NCBI RefSeq assembly: GCF_951230155.1
Contig: NZ_CATNVD010000015.1
Coordinates: 62,001 to 126,000 of the forward strand
Direction: 5' to 3'
Length of the DNA: 64,000 bases
From: Parablautia sp. Marseille-Q6255
GTDB taxonomy: Bacteria; Bacillota; Clostridia; Lachnospirales; Lachnospiraceae
The notes beneath the pieces were generated by a model, which made no database searches, was not told where the DNA came from, and saw only the letters and a program-made list of their open reading frames with translations. The translations under genes and the position numbers were made by a program. Positions within the stretch are counted from its first letter, which is position 1. Each line of letters opens with the position of its first letter. This document shows positions 28,430 to 36,946 of the stretch, in pieces.

Positions 28430-29524
28430 ATGAAAATGGAAGGTCAGGTACGAATCCCTTCCGGATGTGCAATCTCTGCCGTCATATCGAAAGACGGAAA
28501 TAAGATGTCCGGTGAAATGATCACAAATTCTATGAAACCCATGCACGACAGATCCAACGGACTTGGCGGAGGATTTGCCGGTTATGGCATTTATCCTGCA
28601 TATAAAGAATTTTATGCATTTCATATGTTCTTTGATACCCGTGATACAAGAAAGAAATGTGAGGCTTTCCTGAAGGAACGTTTTGAGATCGTCCAGTCCG
28701 AAATAATTCCGACGCGCAAGATCCCGGCAATCACGGACGAGCCTATTATATGGAGATATTTCGTGGCTCCGCTAAAATCTATTGTAGTATCTTTGCAGCT
28801 GGACGAAAAAGAATTTGTTGCCAGAACAGTCATGAAGATCAATGAAGATATGTCTGGAGCCTACGTTTTTTCCAGCGGCAAAAATATGGGAACCTTCAAA
28901 GCGGTCGGATTTCCGGAAGATGTCGGAGTCTTTTACAAACTGGACGAGTATGAAGGCTACTCATGGACTGCCCACGGACGGTATCCAACCAACACACCGG
29001 GCTGGTGGGGCGGCGCCCATCCTTTTACGCTGCTTGACTATTCTATCGTACATAACGGCGAGATCTCTTCCTATGATGCGAACCGTCGGTTTATTGAAAT
29101 GTTTGGCTACAAATGCACGCTCCAGACAGACACAGAGGTCATCACCTATATCATGGATTATCTGCTCCGTGTTCAGGGGCTTACTCTCTCAGAAGCTGCA
29201 AGCGTTGTTGCAGCGCCGTTTTGGAGTACGATCGATGCAAAGACGGATCTGGAGGATCAGAAAAAGCACAGTTACCTCAGAACGCTTTTCTCCAGCCTGC
29301 TTGTGACAGGACCGTTCTCCATTGTTCTGGGCTTTACCGGAGGACTGATGGCTTTGAATGATCGGCTGAAGCTCCGCTCCATGGTAGTTGGTGAGAAGGA
29401 CGATCTTGTCTTTATAGCCAGCGAAGAAGCCGCTATTCGTACGATGGAAGCAAACGCAGAAAACATCTGGTCTCCCGCCGGAGGCGAACCGGTCATCATA
29501 AAGGTGAAGGAGGGAATGTTTTAA
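28430..29524 (+). CDS. Glutamate synthase glutaminase domain protein (GltB domain 1)
   Basis: 364 residues: a free-standing class II (Ntn) glutaminase of the split, archaeal-type glutamate synthase. The presumed nucleophile is Cys13 (PSGCAISAVI), so a 12-residue propeptide must be removed. Other family stretches are GLGGGFAGYGIYP, TAHGRYPTNTPGWWGGAHPF and HNGEISSY. It would supply ammonia to the FMN domain encoded next, whose ATG overlaps this stop (TAATG at 29522). The leader and promoter just upstream control the whole six-function run to 33678. Confidence 0.88.
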   Translation: MKMEGQVRIPSGCAISAVISKDGNKMSGEMITNSMKPMHDRSNGLGGGFAGYGIYPAYKEFYAFHMFFDTRDTRKKCEAFLKERFEIVQSEIIPTRKIPAITDEPIIWRYFVAPLKSIVVSLQLDEKEFVARTVMKINEDMSGAYVFSSGKNMGTFKAVGFPEDVGVFYKLDEYEGYSWTAHGRYPTNTPGWWGGAHPFTLLDYSIVHNGEISSYDANRRFIEMFGYKCTLQTDTEVITYIMDYLLRVQGLTLSEAASVVAAPFWSTIDAKTDLEDQKKHSYLRTLFSSLLVTGPFSIVLGFTGGLMALNDRLKLRSMVVGEKDDLVFIASEEAAIRTMEANAENIWSPAGGEPVIIKVKEGMF

Positions 29525-31029
29525 TGGGAATAGAATTTATTTATCCTGAATTTGAAGTGATCAGAAATAACGACAGATGCATTTCCTGTCAGATATGTGT
29601 GCAGCAATGCGCCAATGAAGTCCACAGCTACGATAAAGAACATAAAAGCATGAAATGCGACGAAGCAAAATGTGTAAACTGTCAGCGGTGCGTCTCCTTC
29701 TGCCCGACCAGGGCATTGAAAATTGTAAAAAGCGACTGTACTCTTCGGGAAAATGCAAACTGGTCTGATAATACAGTCAAAGAAATATATAAACAGGCGA
29801 ACAGCGGAGGTGTCCTCCTGTCTTCCATGGGAAACCCGGATCCGTACCCTGTATATTGGGATAAGATCCTGATCAATGCCTCGCAGGTAACAAATCCTTC
29901 TATCGATCCTCTGCGTGAGCCAATGGAAACACGGGTTTTTCTCGGGAGGAAACCGCAGAAGGTACGACGATCAGAAAATGGAAAACTGGACTGCAGCCTC
30001 CCGCCGCAGCTGGAACTTTCCATGCCTGTCATGTTCTCTGCCATGAGCTACGGATCTGTCAGCTACAACGCGCATAAATCACTTGCTCTGGCTGCATCTG
30101 AGCTTGGTATTTTTTACAATACCGGCGAGGGCGGTCTGCATGAAGATTTTTATTGCTATGGTGAAAATACGATCGTGCAGGTAGCGTCGGGACGTTTCGG
30201 TGTCCATGCGGATTTCCTTGAGGCCGGCGCTGCGATTGAAATAAAAATGGGACAGGGGGCAAAACCGGGAATCGGAGGACATCTTCCAGGGACAAAGATC
30301 ATCGGAGACGTATCGCGTACGAGAATGATCCCGGAGGGTTCCGATGCCATTTCACCGGCTCCGCACCATGACATCTATTCGATTGAAGATTTACGTCAGC
30401 TTGTTTTTTCACTGAAAGAAGCCACCGAATATAAAAAACCCATCATCGTCAAAGTGGCTGCTGTTCATAATATCGCTGCTATCGCAAGTGGCATCGCACG
30501 CAGCGGAGCTGATATTATCGCGATCGACGGTTTCCGCGGCGGTACAGGTGCTGCACCGACCAGAATCCGGGACAATGTCGGTATTCCAGTCGAACTGGCG
30601 CTTGCCTGCGTTGACCAGCGACTTCGTGATGAAAATATCCGCAGCAATGTGTCTCTGATCGTTGGCGGAAGTATCCGAAGTGCCGCTGATGTGGTAAAGG
30701 CCGTTGCACTTGGTGCAGATGCCTGTTATGTGGCTACCGCTGCTTTGCTGGCTCTTGGATGCCACCTGTGCCGCACCTGTCAGAGCGGGAAATGCAACTG
30801 GGGGATTGCGACCCAGCGTCCTGAACTTGTAAAGAGACTGGAGCCTGAAGCAGGAAGCCAACGTCTGATCCATCTTATGACAGCATGGAAACACGAGATC
30901 AAAGAACTGATGGGCGGTATGGGCATTAATTCCATCGAAGCCTTGCGTGGAAACCGTCTCATGCTGCGTGGCATCGGATTAACAGAAAAAGAGCTTGCGA
31001 TACTTGGTATCCTTCATGCAGGAGAATGA
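29524..31029 (+). CDS. Glutamate synthase FMN domain protein with N-terminal ferredoxin domain
   Basis: 501 residues. The first 75 hold two 4Fe-4S ferredoxin motifs (CISCQICVQQC and CVNCQRCVSFCP). The rest is the FMN-binding TIM barrel of glutamate synthase, with GEGGLHED, GQGAKPGIGGHLPG, GFRGGTGAAPTRI and a cluster motif CHLCRTCQSGKCNWG. It reduces 2-oxoglutarate and ammonia to glutamate. The fused ferredoxin domain and the lack of gltD here suggest that electrons come from ferredoxin or another iron-sulfur donor rather than from NADPH through GltD. Confidence 0.9.
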   Translation: MGIEFIYPEFEVIRNNDRCISCQICVQQCANEVHSYDKEHKSMKCDEAKCVNCQRCVSFCPTRALKIVKSDCTLRENANWSDNTVKEIYKQANSGGVLLSSMGNPDPYPVYWDKILINASQVTNPSIDPLREPMETRVFLGRKPQKVRRSENGKLDCSLPPQLELSMPVMFSAMSYGSVSYNAHKSLALAASELGIFYNTGEGGLHEDFYCYGENTIVQVASGRFGVHADFLEAGAAIEIKMGQGAKPGIGGHLPGTKIIGDVSRTRMIPEGSDAISPAPHHDIYSIEDLRQLVFSLKEATEYKKPIIVKVAAVHNIAAIASGIARSGADIIAIDGFRGGTGAAPTRIRDNVGIPVELALACVDQRLRDENIRSNVSLIVGGSIRSAADVVKAVALGADACYVATAALLALGCHLCRTCQSGKCNWGIATQRPELVKRLEPEAGSQRLIHLMTAWKHEIKELMGGMGINSIEALRGNRLMLRGIGLTEKELAILGILHAGE

Positions 31030-31106
31030 TAACGGAAAGAAAGCGGGGGATCCTGCGGCATATTCTTTAGAAAAGCGTAAACATTTTTTTGGAGGTATGG
31101 TATAAT

Positions 31107-31829
31107 ATGAAAATCATTGATGCTGCGAATTTAGATTATAAAGCTGTAAATGAAGCATTGCGCAGAACAGACGGTGACTGTATGATCAAAGGCTGCTGCG
31201 GACAGAGATTTATTGCCGCCGGTATGTCCGGCAAAAATCTTACGATCCAGGGACTTCCGGGAAATGCGATGGGCGCATATTTAAACAATGCCCATATCAC
31301 CGTACATTCTAATGCCCAGGATGCCGTAGGCGACACTATGAATGAAGGAAAGATCCTGATACATGGCAATATTGGCGATGCTGCCGGTTATGCCATGCGC
31401 GGCGGAAAAATCTATGTAAAAGGAAACGCGGGATATCGCGCCGGAATCCACATGAAAGCTTACAAAGAAAAGGTTCCTGTCATAATCATCGGCGGATGCG
31501 CCGGAAGCTTCCTTGGCGAATATCAGGCTGGCGGTATCATTATTGTTCTCGGACTTCACGCTGGTCAAAAACGTATCGTGGGTAATTTTCCCTGTACTGG
31601 AATGCATGGCGGAAAAATGTTTTTGCGTGGTGACTGTGATGATATCTGCTTTCCGGAGCAGGTGACAGCAAGACGCGCAGCCCCGGAAGATTTAGATGAA
31701 ATTCTGGGATATCTGTCTGAGTACTGTGCAGATTTCACCTGTTCGATGGACAAGCTTTTGTCTGCTCCCTTTACAGTCATCACACCAGACAGCAACAATC
31801 CATATAAACAAATGTATGTGGCAAATTAA
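31107..31829 (+). CDS. Glutamate synthase GXGXG domain protein (GltB domain 3)
   Basis: 240 residues made of right-handed beta-helix repeats of the GxGxG type (SGKNLTIQGLPGNAMGAYL, then GKILIHGNIGDAAGYAM, then GKIYVKGNAGYRAGIHM). This domain supports the FMN and ammonia-channel parts of glutamate synthase. I start at 31107, where GGAGG (31091-31095) is 11 bases away; a TTG 18 bases upstream would overlap that site. It follows the FMN gene by 77 bases and completes the three-part enzyme. Confidence 0.88.
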   Translation: MKIIDAANLDYKAVNEALRRTDGDCMIKGCCGQRFIAAGMSGKNLTIQGLPGNAMGAYLNNAHITVHSNAQDAVGDTMNEGKILIHGNIGDAAGYAMRGGKIYVKGNAGYRAGIHMKAYKEKVPVIIIGGCAGSFLGEYQAGGIIIVLGLHAGQKRIVGNFPCTGMHGGKMFLRGDCDDICFPEQVTARRAAPEDLDEILGYLSEYCADFTCSMDKLLSAPFTVITPDSNNPYKQMYVAN

Positions 31830-31847
31830 AAGAAAGCAGGTAAGACT

Positions 31848-33059
31848 ATGAAGTATTCAAAAGAAGAGGTCATGCAATATATACAGGAAGAAGATGTAAA
31901 GTTCATACGCCTCGCCTTTTGCGATGTGTTTGGTAAGCAGAAGAACATATCCATCATGCCAGAGGAACTCTCCCGCGCTTTTGACTGTGGGATTGCCATT
32001 GACGCATCTGCGATCGCCGGTTTTGGTGATGAAAATCATTCGGATCTTTTTCTCCATCCGGACGCAGATACGCTTATGCCGCTGCCCTGGAGACCGGAGC
32101 ATGGGCGTGTCGTACGGATGTTTTGTACGATTACCAGGCCGGACGGATCAATCTTTGAATGTGATACCCGTTCAATCTTAAAAAAGGCCGTTCAGGACGC
32201 GCAAAATGCAGGATTCCAGTTCTTCTTTGGTTCTGAACAGGAATTTTACCTCTTTTGTCTGGATGATAATGGAAATCCAACCAAAGAGCCTTATGATCAG
32301 GCCGGCTATATGGATATTGCACCGGAAGACAGAGGGGAAAACATCCGCCGCGAAGTATGTCTGACACTTGAACAGATGGGCATACAGCCGGAAAGCTCTC
32401 ACCATGAAGAAGGTCCCGGACAAAACGAAATTGATTTTCGTTATTCCGACCCGCTGACAGCTGCCGATAATGCCATGACATTCCAGACTGTTGTAAAAAC
32501 AATCGCAAGACGTAATGGACTTTTTGCTGACTTCAGCCCGAAACCGCTAAAAGACAGACCCGGAAACGGATTTCATATTAATATATCCGTAAAATCTACT
32601 GATGATGCAGACTATATGAGCTATATGATCGCTGCTATTTTAGACAAAGTTGCAGATATGACCATGTTTTTAAACCCGACAGAAAATTCTTATCAGCGTT
32701 TTGGGAGCAATAAAGCGCCAAGATACATCTCCTGGTCCAGCGAGAACCGCTCCCAGCTTATCAGAGTCCCTGCTGCTGTCGGAAAATACCAGCGTGCAGA
32801 ACTTCGCTCTCCCGATCCATCTACAAATACGTATCTGACATTTGCCCTGTTAATTTATGCAATTTTGGATGGCATTCAAAACAAACTGGAACTGCCGGAA
32901 CCTGCCGATATCAATCTGTATAAAGCAGATGCAGATACACTTGCCAGGTTCAAACAACTGCCGGGGGATTTCAAATCCGCATGTGCAGCAGCTGTAACCA
33001 GCAGTTTTGTCAAAAAACATATACCTGATGCCATACTGTCTATTTATTGCAGCAATTGA
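31848..33059 (+). CDS. Glutamine synthetase, short type I-like
   Basis: 403 residues, about 40 shorter than usual type I enzymes. Catalytic-core segments are present: the metal glutamates in SEQEFYLF (129-136), GPGQNEIDF (189-197), GNGFHINIS (239-247, normally G-G-H-x-H), NRSQLIRVP and the RSPDPSTNTYLTFA substrate strand. There is no adenylylation loop. It starts 19 bases after the GXGXG gene and is followed by the ANTAR regulator. The same glnA-then-ANTAR order is known for glnA-nitR of Clostridium saccharobutylicum. It could be a true synthetase, a related gamma-glutamyl-amine ligase, or a sensor. Confidence 0.85.
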   Translation: MKYSKEEVMQYIQEEDVKFIRLAFCDVFGKQKNISIMPEELSRAFDCGIAIDASAIAGFGDENHSDLFLHPDADTLMPLPWRPEHGRVVRMFCTITRPDGSIFECDTRSILKKAVQDAQNAGFQFFFGSEQEFYLFCLDDNGNPTKEPYDQAGYMDIAPEDRGENIRREVCLTLEQMGIQPESSHHEEGPGQNEIDFRYSDPLTAADNAMTFQTVVKTIARRNGLFADFSPKPLKDRPGNGFHINISVKSTDDADYMSYMIAAILDKVADMTMFLNPTENSYQRFGSNKAPRYISWSSENRSQLIRVPAAVGKYQRAELRSPDPSTNTYLTFALLIYAILDGIQNKLELPEPADINLYKADADTLARFKQLPGDFKSACAAAVTSSFVKKHIPDAILSIYCSN

Positions 33060-33093
33060 TCGAAACAGATAAAAAGGAGGGGAAAGCGGAGTT

Positions 33094-33678
33094 ATGAGCT
33101 TAAGAGAACGTTTTTACAGTATCCTCGTTGTGTCTGCGACAGATAATTTTACCTCTGCATTTTCTGACCTGCTCCCGAAAACAAGATACTACCCCATTCA
33201 CAGTGTTACCAGTATCAGCGCCGCCAAACGGGCAGTCACCGAAAAAACATTTGATTTTATTGTCATTAACGCACCTTTGCCGGATGATTTCGGGACTTGT
33301 TTTGCGATTGATATCTGTGCTACAAAGCAGTCCGCGGTATTACTTTTAGTAAAAAATGATCTCCATGCCGAGATCCACGATAAAGTTGCCGAGCACGGCG
33401 TATTCACCTTGCCAAAACCAATCTCAAAACCGATTATGCTGCACTCTCTCAGCTGGATGGAAAGCGCCAGAGAACGACTGAGACAATTGGAGAAAAAGTC
33501 CCTGTCTATCGAAGAGAAAATGGCTGAGATTCGCCTGGTCAACAAAGCAAAGTGGATTTTGATCAGTGAACTGCAAATGAGCGAACCTGATGCGCACCGT
33601 TATATTGAAAAGCAGGCAATGGATCGCTGTACAGCAAAGAGAAGCATTGCAGAAGAAATTATTACGATTTATACTTAA
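33094..33678 (+). CDS. ANTAR-domain RNA-binding antiterminator with pseudo-receiver
   Basis: 194 residues. Residues 1-120 fold like a response-regulator receiver, but the expected phospho-Asp position holds Asn59 (FIVINAPLP), so classical phosphorylation is unlikely. After a coiled-coil linker (RLRQLEKKSLSIEEKMAEI) comes the ANTAR three-helix domain (about 137-190: VNKAKWILISEL, EPDAHRYIEKQAMDRC, AEEIIT). ANTAR proteins bind paired hairpins in nascent leaders and prevent termination; NitR acts this way on glnA in Clostridium saccharobutylicum. No kinase gene is adjacent. GGAGG precedes the start, 34 bases after the synthetase gene. Confidence 0.88.
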   Translation: MSLRERFYSILVVSATDNFTSAFSDLLPKTRYYPIHSVTSISAAKRAVTEKTFDFIVINAPLPDDFGTCFAIDICATKQSAVLLLVKNDLHAEIHDKVAEHGVFTLPKPISKPIMLHSLSWMESARERLRQLEKKSLSIEEKMAEIRLVNKAKWILISELQMSEPDAHRYIEKQAMDRCTAKRSIAEEIITIYT

Positions 33679-33710
33679 TCCCCTGTTTTCCTCCTGCAAG
33701 CAGTACAGCC

Positions 33711-33803
33711 TTAGCCACCTGCCCCGGCACAAGGTTTTTCTGTCTGCTCCAGCTCAGGTGCTTCTTCCAGTATCACTTCGCAATACGGACATTTGTTGAA
33801 ATA
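33711..33803 (-). pseudogene. Possible 3' remnant of a zinc-ribbon-type gene
   Basis: A 30-residue minus-strand frame without a start codon has CPYCEV and later a Cys near its end, like the tail of a small zinc-binding protein. An in-frame stop lies directly upstream. It may be a decayed gene end in the 150-base gap between the glutamine and ABC regions. Weakly supported. Confidence 0.25.
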
Positions 33804-33827
33804 CTACATATCATACATGTGTGTGCC

Positions 33828-36074
33828 TCATCTCCCATGATCCGGATATCCTTTATCAGTGCCAATAGAACGCTGGAACAGCAGCCATGTACTGAGAAAA
33901 TAACAGCAAAGCAGCAAAGCGAGAATCCCGATAATGATGCCTATTTGCCGCACCAGGGCTCCGTATCCTATATAAGCTGATATTTCCGCAGAAGCGCTTT
34001 GAAGAAAATAGCTGATCACAATAATTGCTACAACAATTGCCGATGCGCTCGGCAGCCCAAACCAAACACCAAGCTGCTTTAGAACCAAAGTATGCAGTTC
34101 CTTCTCTTCCACTCCCATTTTTCGCAAAACCGAAAACCTGTAGTGGTATTTTTCTGCATCTGAGAGCTGTTGGAGAGCCAGTACGGTAAGACACATCACC
34201 ACCAGTACAATTGCACTGTAGATCAGGGACGCTTTTAAGATAAAGTTAAGTGCTATGATACGGTTCACTTCCGTTGTGCGGATAGTTGTACTATAGCTCG
34301 GCAGATTGTCTTTATTGGACTCTTCTGGATAAGAATTTACCAGAAGCTGTTCCAGCGATTCTGCGGTTTTGAAAGAAAGCGGATATTTGGTCGTCACAAA
34401 CCGGTTACTCTGAACTGGAAGCAGGGCTTGCGCTGCTTCGTCAGGTATAATATACACCACAGCTGTATAAAGATTATAGATGGATTCACCCACAGGCTCC
34501 TGAAATACCGCGTTTTCACTGAGCTTTAGTGTGCCGGCATCAGTTTCCAGCAAGGGATGGGATGCGATGTAATCCTCGATATCCCTGACATCCGCCGCAT
34601 AATGCCAGTGTGTGGCAAATTCATCTGCTTTTAAGATAACAGACTCATATCCCAGCATTTTCCGAATGGTATTGTAATCCGTCAGTGCGATTGCCAGGGG
34701 AGGGAAATCGTACTTTACCCGTTGGTGAAAGGATTCCCGTTTTGGAAGATATTCTGAAAAAGTCAGATCTTCCTCTATCGCAATTTGATTTTTTCCTATA
34801 AATCCTGTAATTTCCCCATAGTCTGTATCCAGAAGATTTTCCACTTCATAAACATCGTTGTAACGGCTTGAAATCTGAATATCATAGACCGCCCGACTGT
34901 CCAGATAGCCCAGACTCCATCCTGTCAGAATCGGTGCAATAACAAACAGGCAGATAGAAAAAGTCAGCGTAATACAAATCACCGTCATCGTTTTCGTATT
35001 GGTAGCAAGCTTTGAGGAAAGCTGGCCAAACAGAAATAAGCTCGTATTGTGATATTTGCGGGACACTTTAGACTCCTTCCAGTACAAAAGCGCCGCATTC
35101 GATAAATAAATGACTGCGGAAAGGATAAACAAAATATCCGCAATCCCAAACAATAAATATTGATTCAGGGTTGGAGCATCAAATCCTAGAAAATAGGTGT
35201 TTTCCAGTTTTGCGATGGAAAAAATCGGTATGGCGGTCATGACGGCTCCAGCCAGAATCCCGCAAAGGTATCTGGAAAACCCTATTTTTCTGCGTAAAAA
35301 AGTACCTGCTGTTGCCCAAAGCAACGTCAAGGCAGGAAAAATGATATTTCCCCAATACATGAGCTTAACAGGAAGCGGATGTCTGGAATCAAAATAAAAA
35401 TAACATTTTACAGCGCCCACTTGCAGCATCCACAGCAGCAGGATACCATACAAAATGCAGATTACAGGCATCCATCTGCTTTTATGAAGAGGCTTTTCAT
35501 TCTTCCGGTTTGCCGTCATAAGTTCGATAATCCTGCTTTTATTTAAGATACGGACATTTCCCAGCCCGACCAGAATCTGACAGACAGCAAAGAAGCCCAC
35601 GGTCAGCAACACAGTATCTGGGAAAAATAACCAGGAAAAAGTGTAGGGTTCCCCAAAAGAAGCAAGCAGCATAGCCGTAATGACCTGAGAAACGATCATC
35701 CCCAGAAGGATACCCACCGCTACAGAGAATATAAGCAGAAAAAAAGTCTCGCAAAAAAAGAGCAGTCCTATCGTTTTTTGCTCCATTCCCAGTGTTGCCT
35801 CAACGGCAAACTCCTTTTGTTTTTTTCGCAGCATGAAACGATTGACATAGTGAATCAGGAACAACAAAAGCAAACTGATTCCGCAAATCGCCAGTTTCAT
35901 ACCTCCGGCCAGCAGAGAAATGTTATACTCCGCACCGATGACCGGATGATAGTGGCTGCTGCTGATAAACAAAAACGCATAGAACAAGGTGACACAGACC
36001 GTCATAGTCACAATGTAAATCAAATAATCCTTCGCAGACTTCTTTGCATTTTTGAAAACAAGCTTAGCGTACAT
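33828..36074 (-). CDS. BceB-like ABC transporter permease
   Basis: 748 residues with the Bce/FtsX layout: about ten membrane helices, basic cytoplasmic loops such as RKKQKEFAVEATLGMEQKTIGLL, and a large extracellular domain (about residues 390-600) between helix groups. Such permeases move or sense cell-wall-active peptides such as bacitracin or lantibiotics and signal to their cognate kinase. It overlaps its ATPase gene by 11 bases. The kinase and regulator upstream complete a Bce-like detoxification module. Confidence 0.88.
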   Translation of the reverse strand: MYAKLVFKNAKKSAKDYLIYIVTMTVCVTLFYAFLFISSSHYHPVIGAEYNISLLAGGMKLAICGISLLLLFLIHYVNRFMLRKKQKEFAVEATLGMEQKTIGLLFFCETFFLLIFSVAVGILLGMIVSQVITAMLLASFGEPYTFSWLFFPDTVLLTVGFFAVCQILVGLGNVRILNKSRIIELMTANRKNEKPLHKSRWMPVICILYGILLLWMLQVGAVKCYFYFDSRHPLPVKLMYWGNIIFPALTLLWATAGTFLRRKIGFSRYLCGILAGAVMTAIPIFSIAKLENTYFLGFDAPTLNQYLLFGIADILFILSAVIYLSNAALLYWKESKVSRKYHNTSLFLFGQLSSKLATNTKTMTVICITLTFSICLFVIAPILTGWSLGYLDSRAVYDIQISSRYNDVYEVENLLDTDYGEITGFIGKNQIAIEEDLTFSEYLPKRESFHQRVKYDFPPLAIALTDYNTIRKMLGYESVILKADEFATHWHYAADVRDIEDYIASHPLLETDAGTLKLSENAVFQEPVGESIYNLYTAVVYIIPDEAAQALLPVQSNRFVTTKYPLSFKTAESLEQLLVNSYPEESNKDNLPSYSTTIRTTEVNRIIALNFILKASLIYSAIVLVVMCLTVLALQQLSDAEKYHYRFSVLRKMGVEEKELHTLVLKQLGVWFGLPSASAIVVAIIVISYFLQSASAEISAYIGYGALVRQIGIIIGILALLLCCYFLSTWLLFQRSIGTDKGYPDHGR

Positions 36075-36840
36075 CGCTCACGCCCCCTCCCATCATGGTG
36101 AGGACATCCAGAATCTTTTCAAAGAAAGTCCTGCGAGAATCACCACCTTTACGGATTTCCGTGAAGATCGCACCATCCCTCAAAAAGAGAATGCGATTTG
36201 CATAGCTTGCCGAAAAAGCATCGTGTGTCACCATCAGGATCGTGGCTCCGAGAGCTTCGTTGATACTCTGGATCGTAGAAAGCAGCATCTGGGACGAATG
36301 ACTGTCTAACGCGCCGGTAGGTTCGTCCGCCAAGATCAGCTTAGGCTGGTTGATAATGGCTCTGGCACAGGCGCACCGCTGCTTCTGACCACCGGACACC
36401 TGATAGGGGTATTTATCCAGAATATCCGTGATATTCAGCTTTCCGGCCATTTCCAGCACCCGTCCATCGATCTTTCCTGCGGGGATTTTATTGATCGTCA
36501 GCGCAAGAGCTATGTTTTCCGAGATGGTCAGCGTGTCCAACAGGTTAAAATCCTGGAACACAAACCCAAGATTTTCCCGGCGAAACCGGGCGATCTGTTT
36601 TTCATTGATTTCCGTCACATCAGTCCCGTCCAGATAAATATGTCCCGCGCTGACGGTATCAATGGTGGAAATACAGTTGAGCAGGGTAGTCTTGCCAGAG
36701 CCGGATGCTCCCATGATCCCTACAAATTCTCCCTCTTGAACGGAAAAGCTGATGTCCTGAATTGCTTTTGTAACATTCCCGCCATTTCCGTAATATTTTT
36801 GGATATGATCCAGTTTCAATACTTCTTTCATTATCATCAC
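36064..36840 (-). CDS. BceA-like ABC transporter ATPase
   Basis: 258 residues with Walker A GASGSGKTT, signature VSGGQKQR, Walker B LILADEPTGALD and switch VTHDAF. Translation could begin at 36840 or 6 bases later (MKEV). It works with the overlapping permease. A possible operator and promoter region lies in the 92 bases upstream. Confidence 0.92.
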   Translation of the reverse strand: MMIMKEVLKLDHIQKYYGNGGNVTKAIQDISFSVQEGEFVGIMGASGSGKTTLLNCISTIDTVSAGHIYLDGTDVTEINEKQIARFRRENLGFVFQDFNLLDTLTISENIALALTINKIPAGKIDGRVLEMAGKLNITDILDKYPYQVSGGQKQRCACARAIINQPKLILADEPTGALDSHSSQMLLSTIQSINEALGATILMVTHDAFSASYANRILFLRDGAIFTEIRKGGDSRRTFFEKILDVLTMMGGGVSDVR

Positions 36841-36889
36841 CTCTGATTTCTATTGTAAGATAAAAGCAACCTTGTTTGTATCAAGTTTT

Positions 36890-36916
36890 CTTACAAAGTT
36901 CTAACAAAAATGTAAG
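36890..36916 (-). promoter_or_regulatory. Candidate operator upstream of the Bce-like ABC genes
   Basis: CTTACA (36890-36895) and TGTAAG (36911-36916) form an inverted repeat around 15 bases; another TGTAAG occurs at 36854. The placement, 50-75 bases before the ATPase start, fits a site for the cognate regulator. No unambiguous -35/-10 was found. Confidence 0.35.
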
Positions 36917-36946
36917 AAGTGCAGAACGTTTCTCAGCTCTGCACTT
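36917..36946 (-). terminator. Hairpin at the end of the Bce-like kinase gene
   Basis: AAGTGCAGA (36946-36938 on the minus strand) pairs with TCTGCACTT (36925-36917) across a 12-base loop, overlapping the kinase stop. CTTACATTTTTG follows, a moderate U-tract. It may separate regulator-kinase transcription from the ABC genes. Confidence 0.5.
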
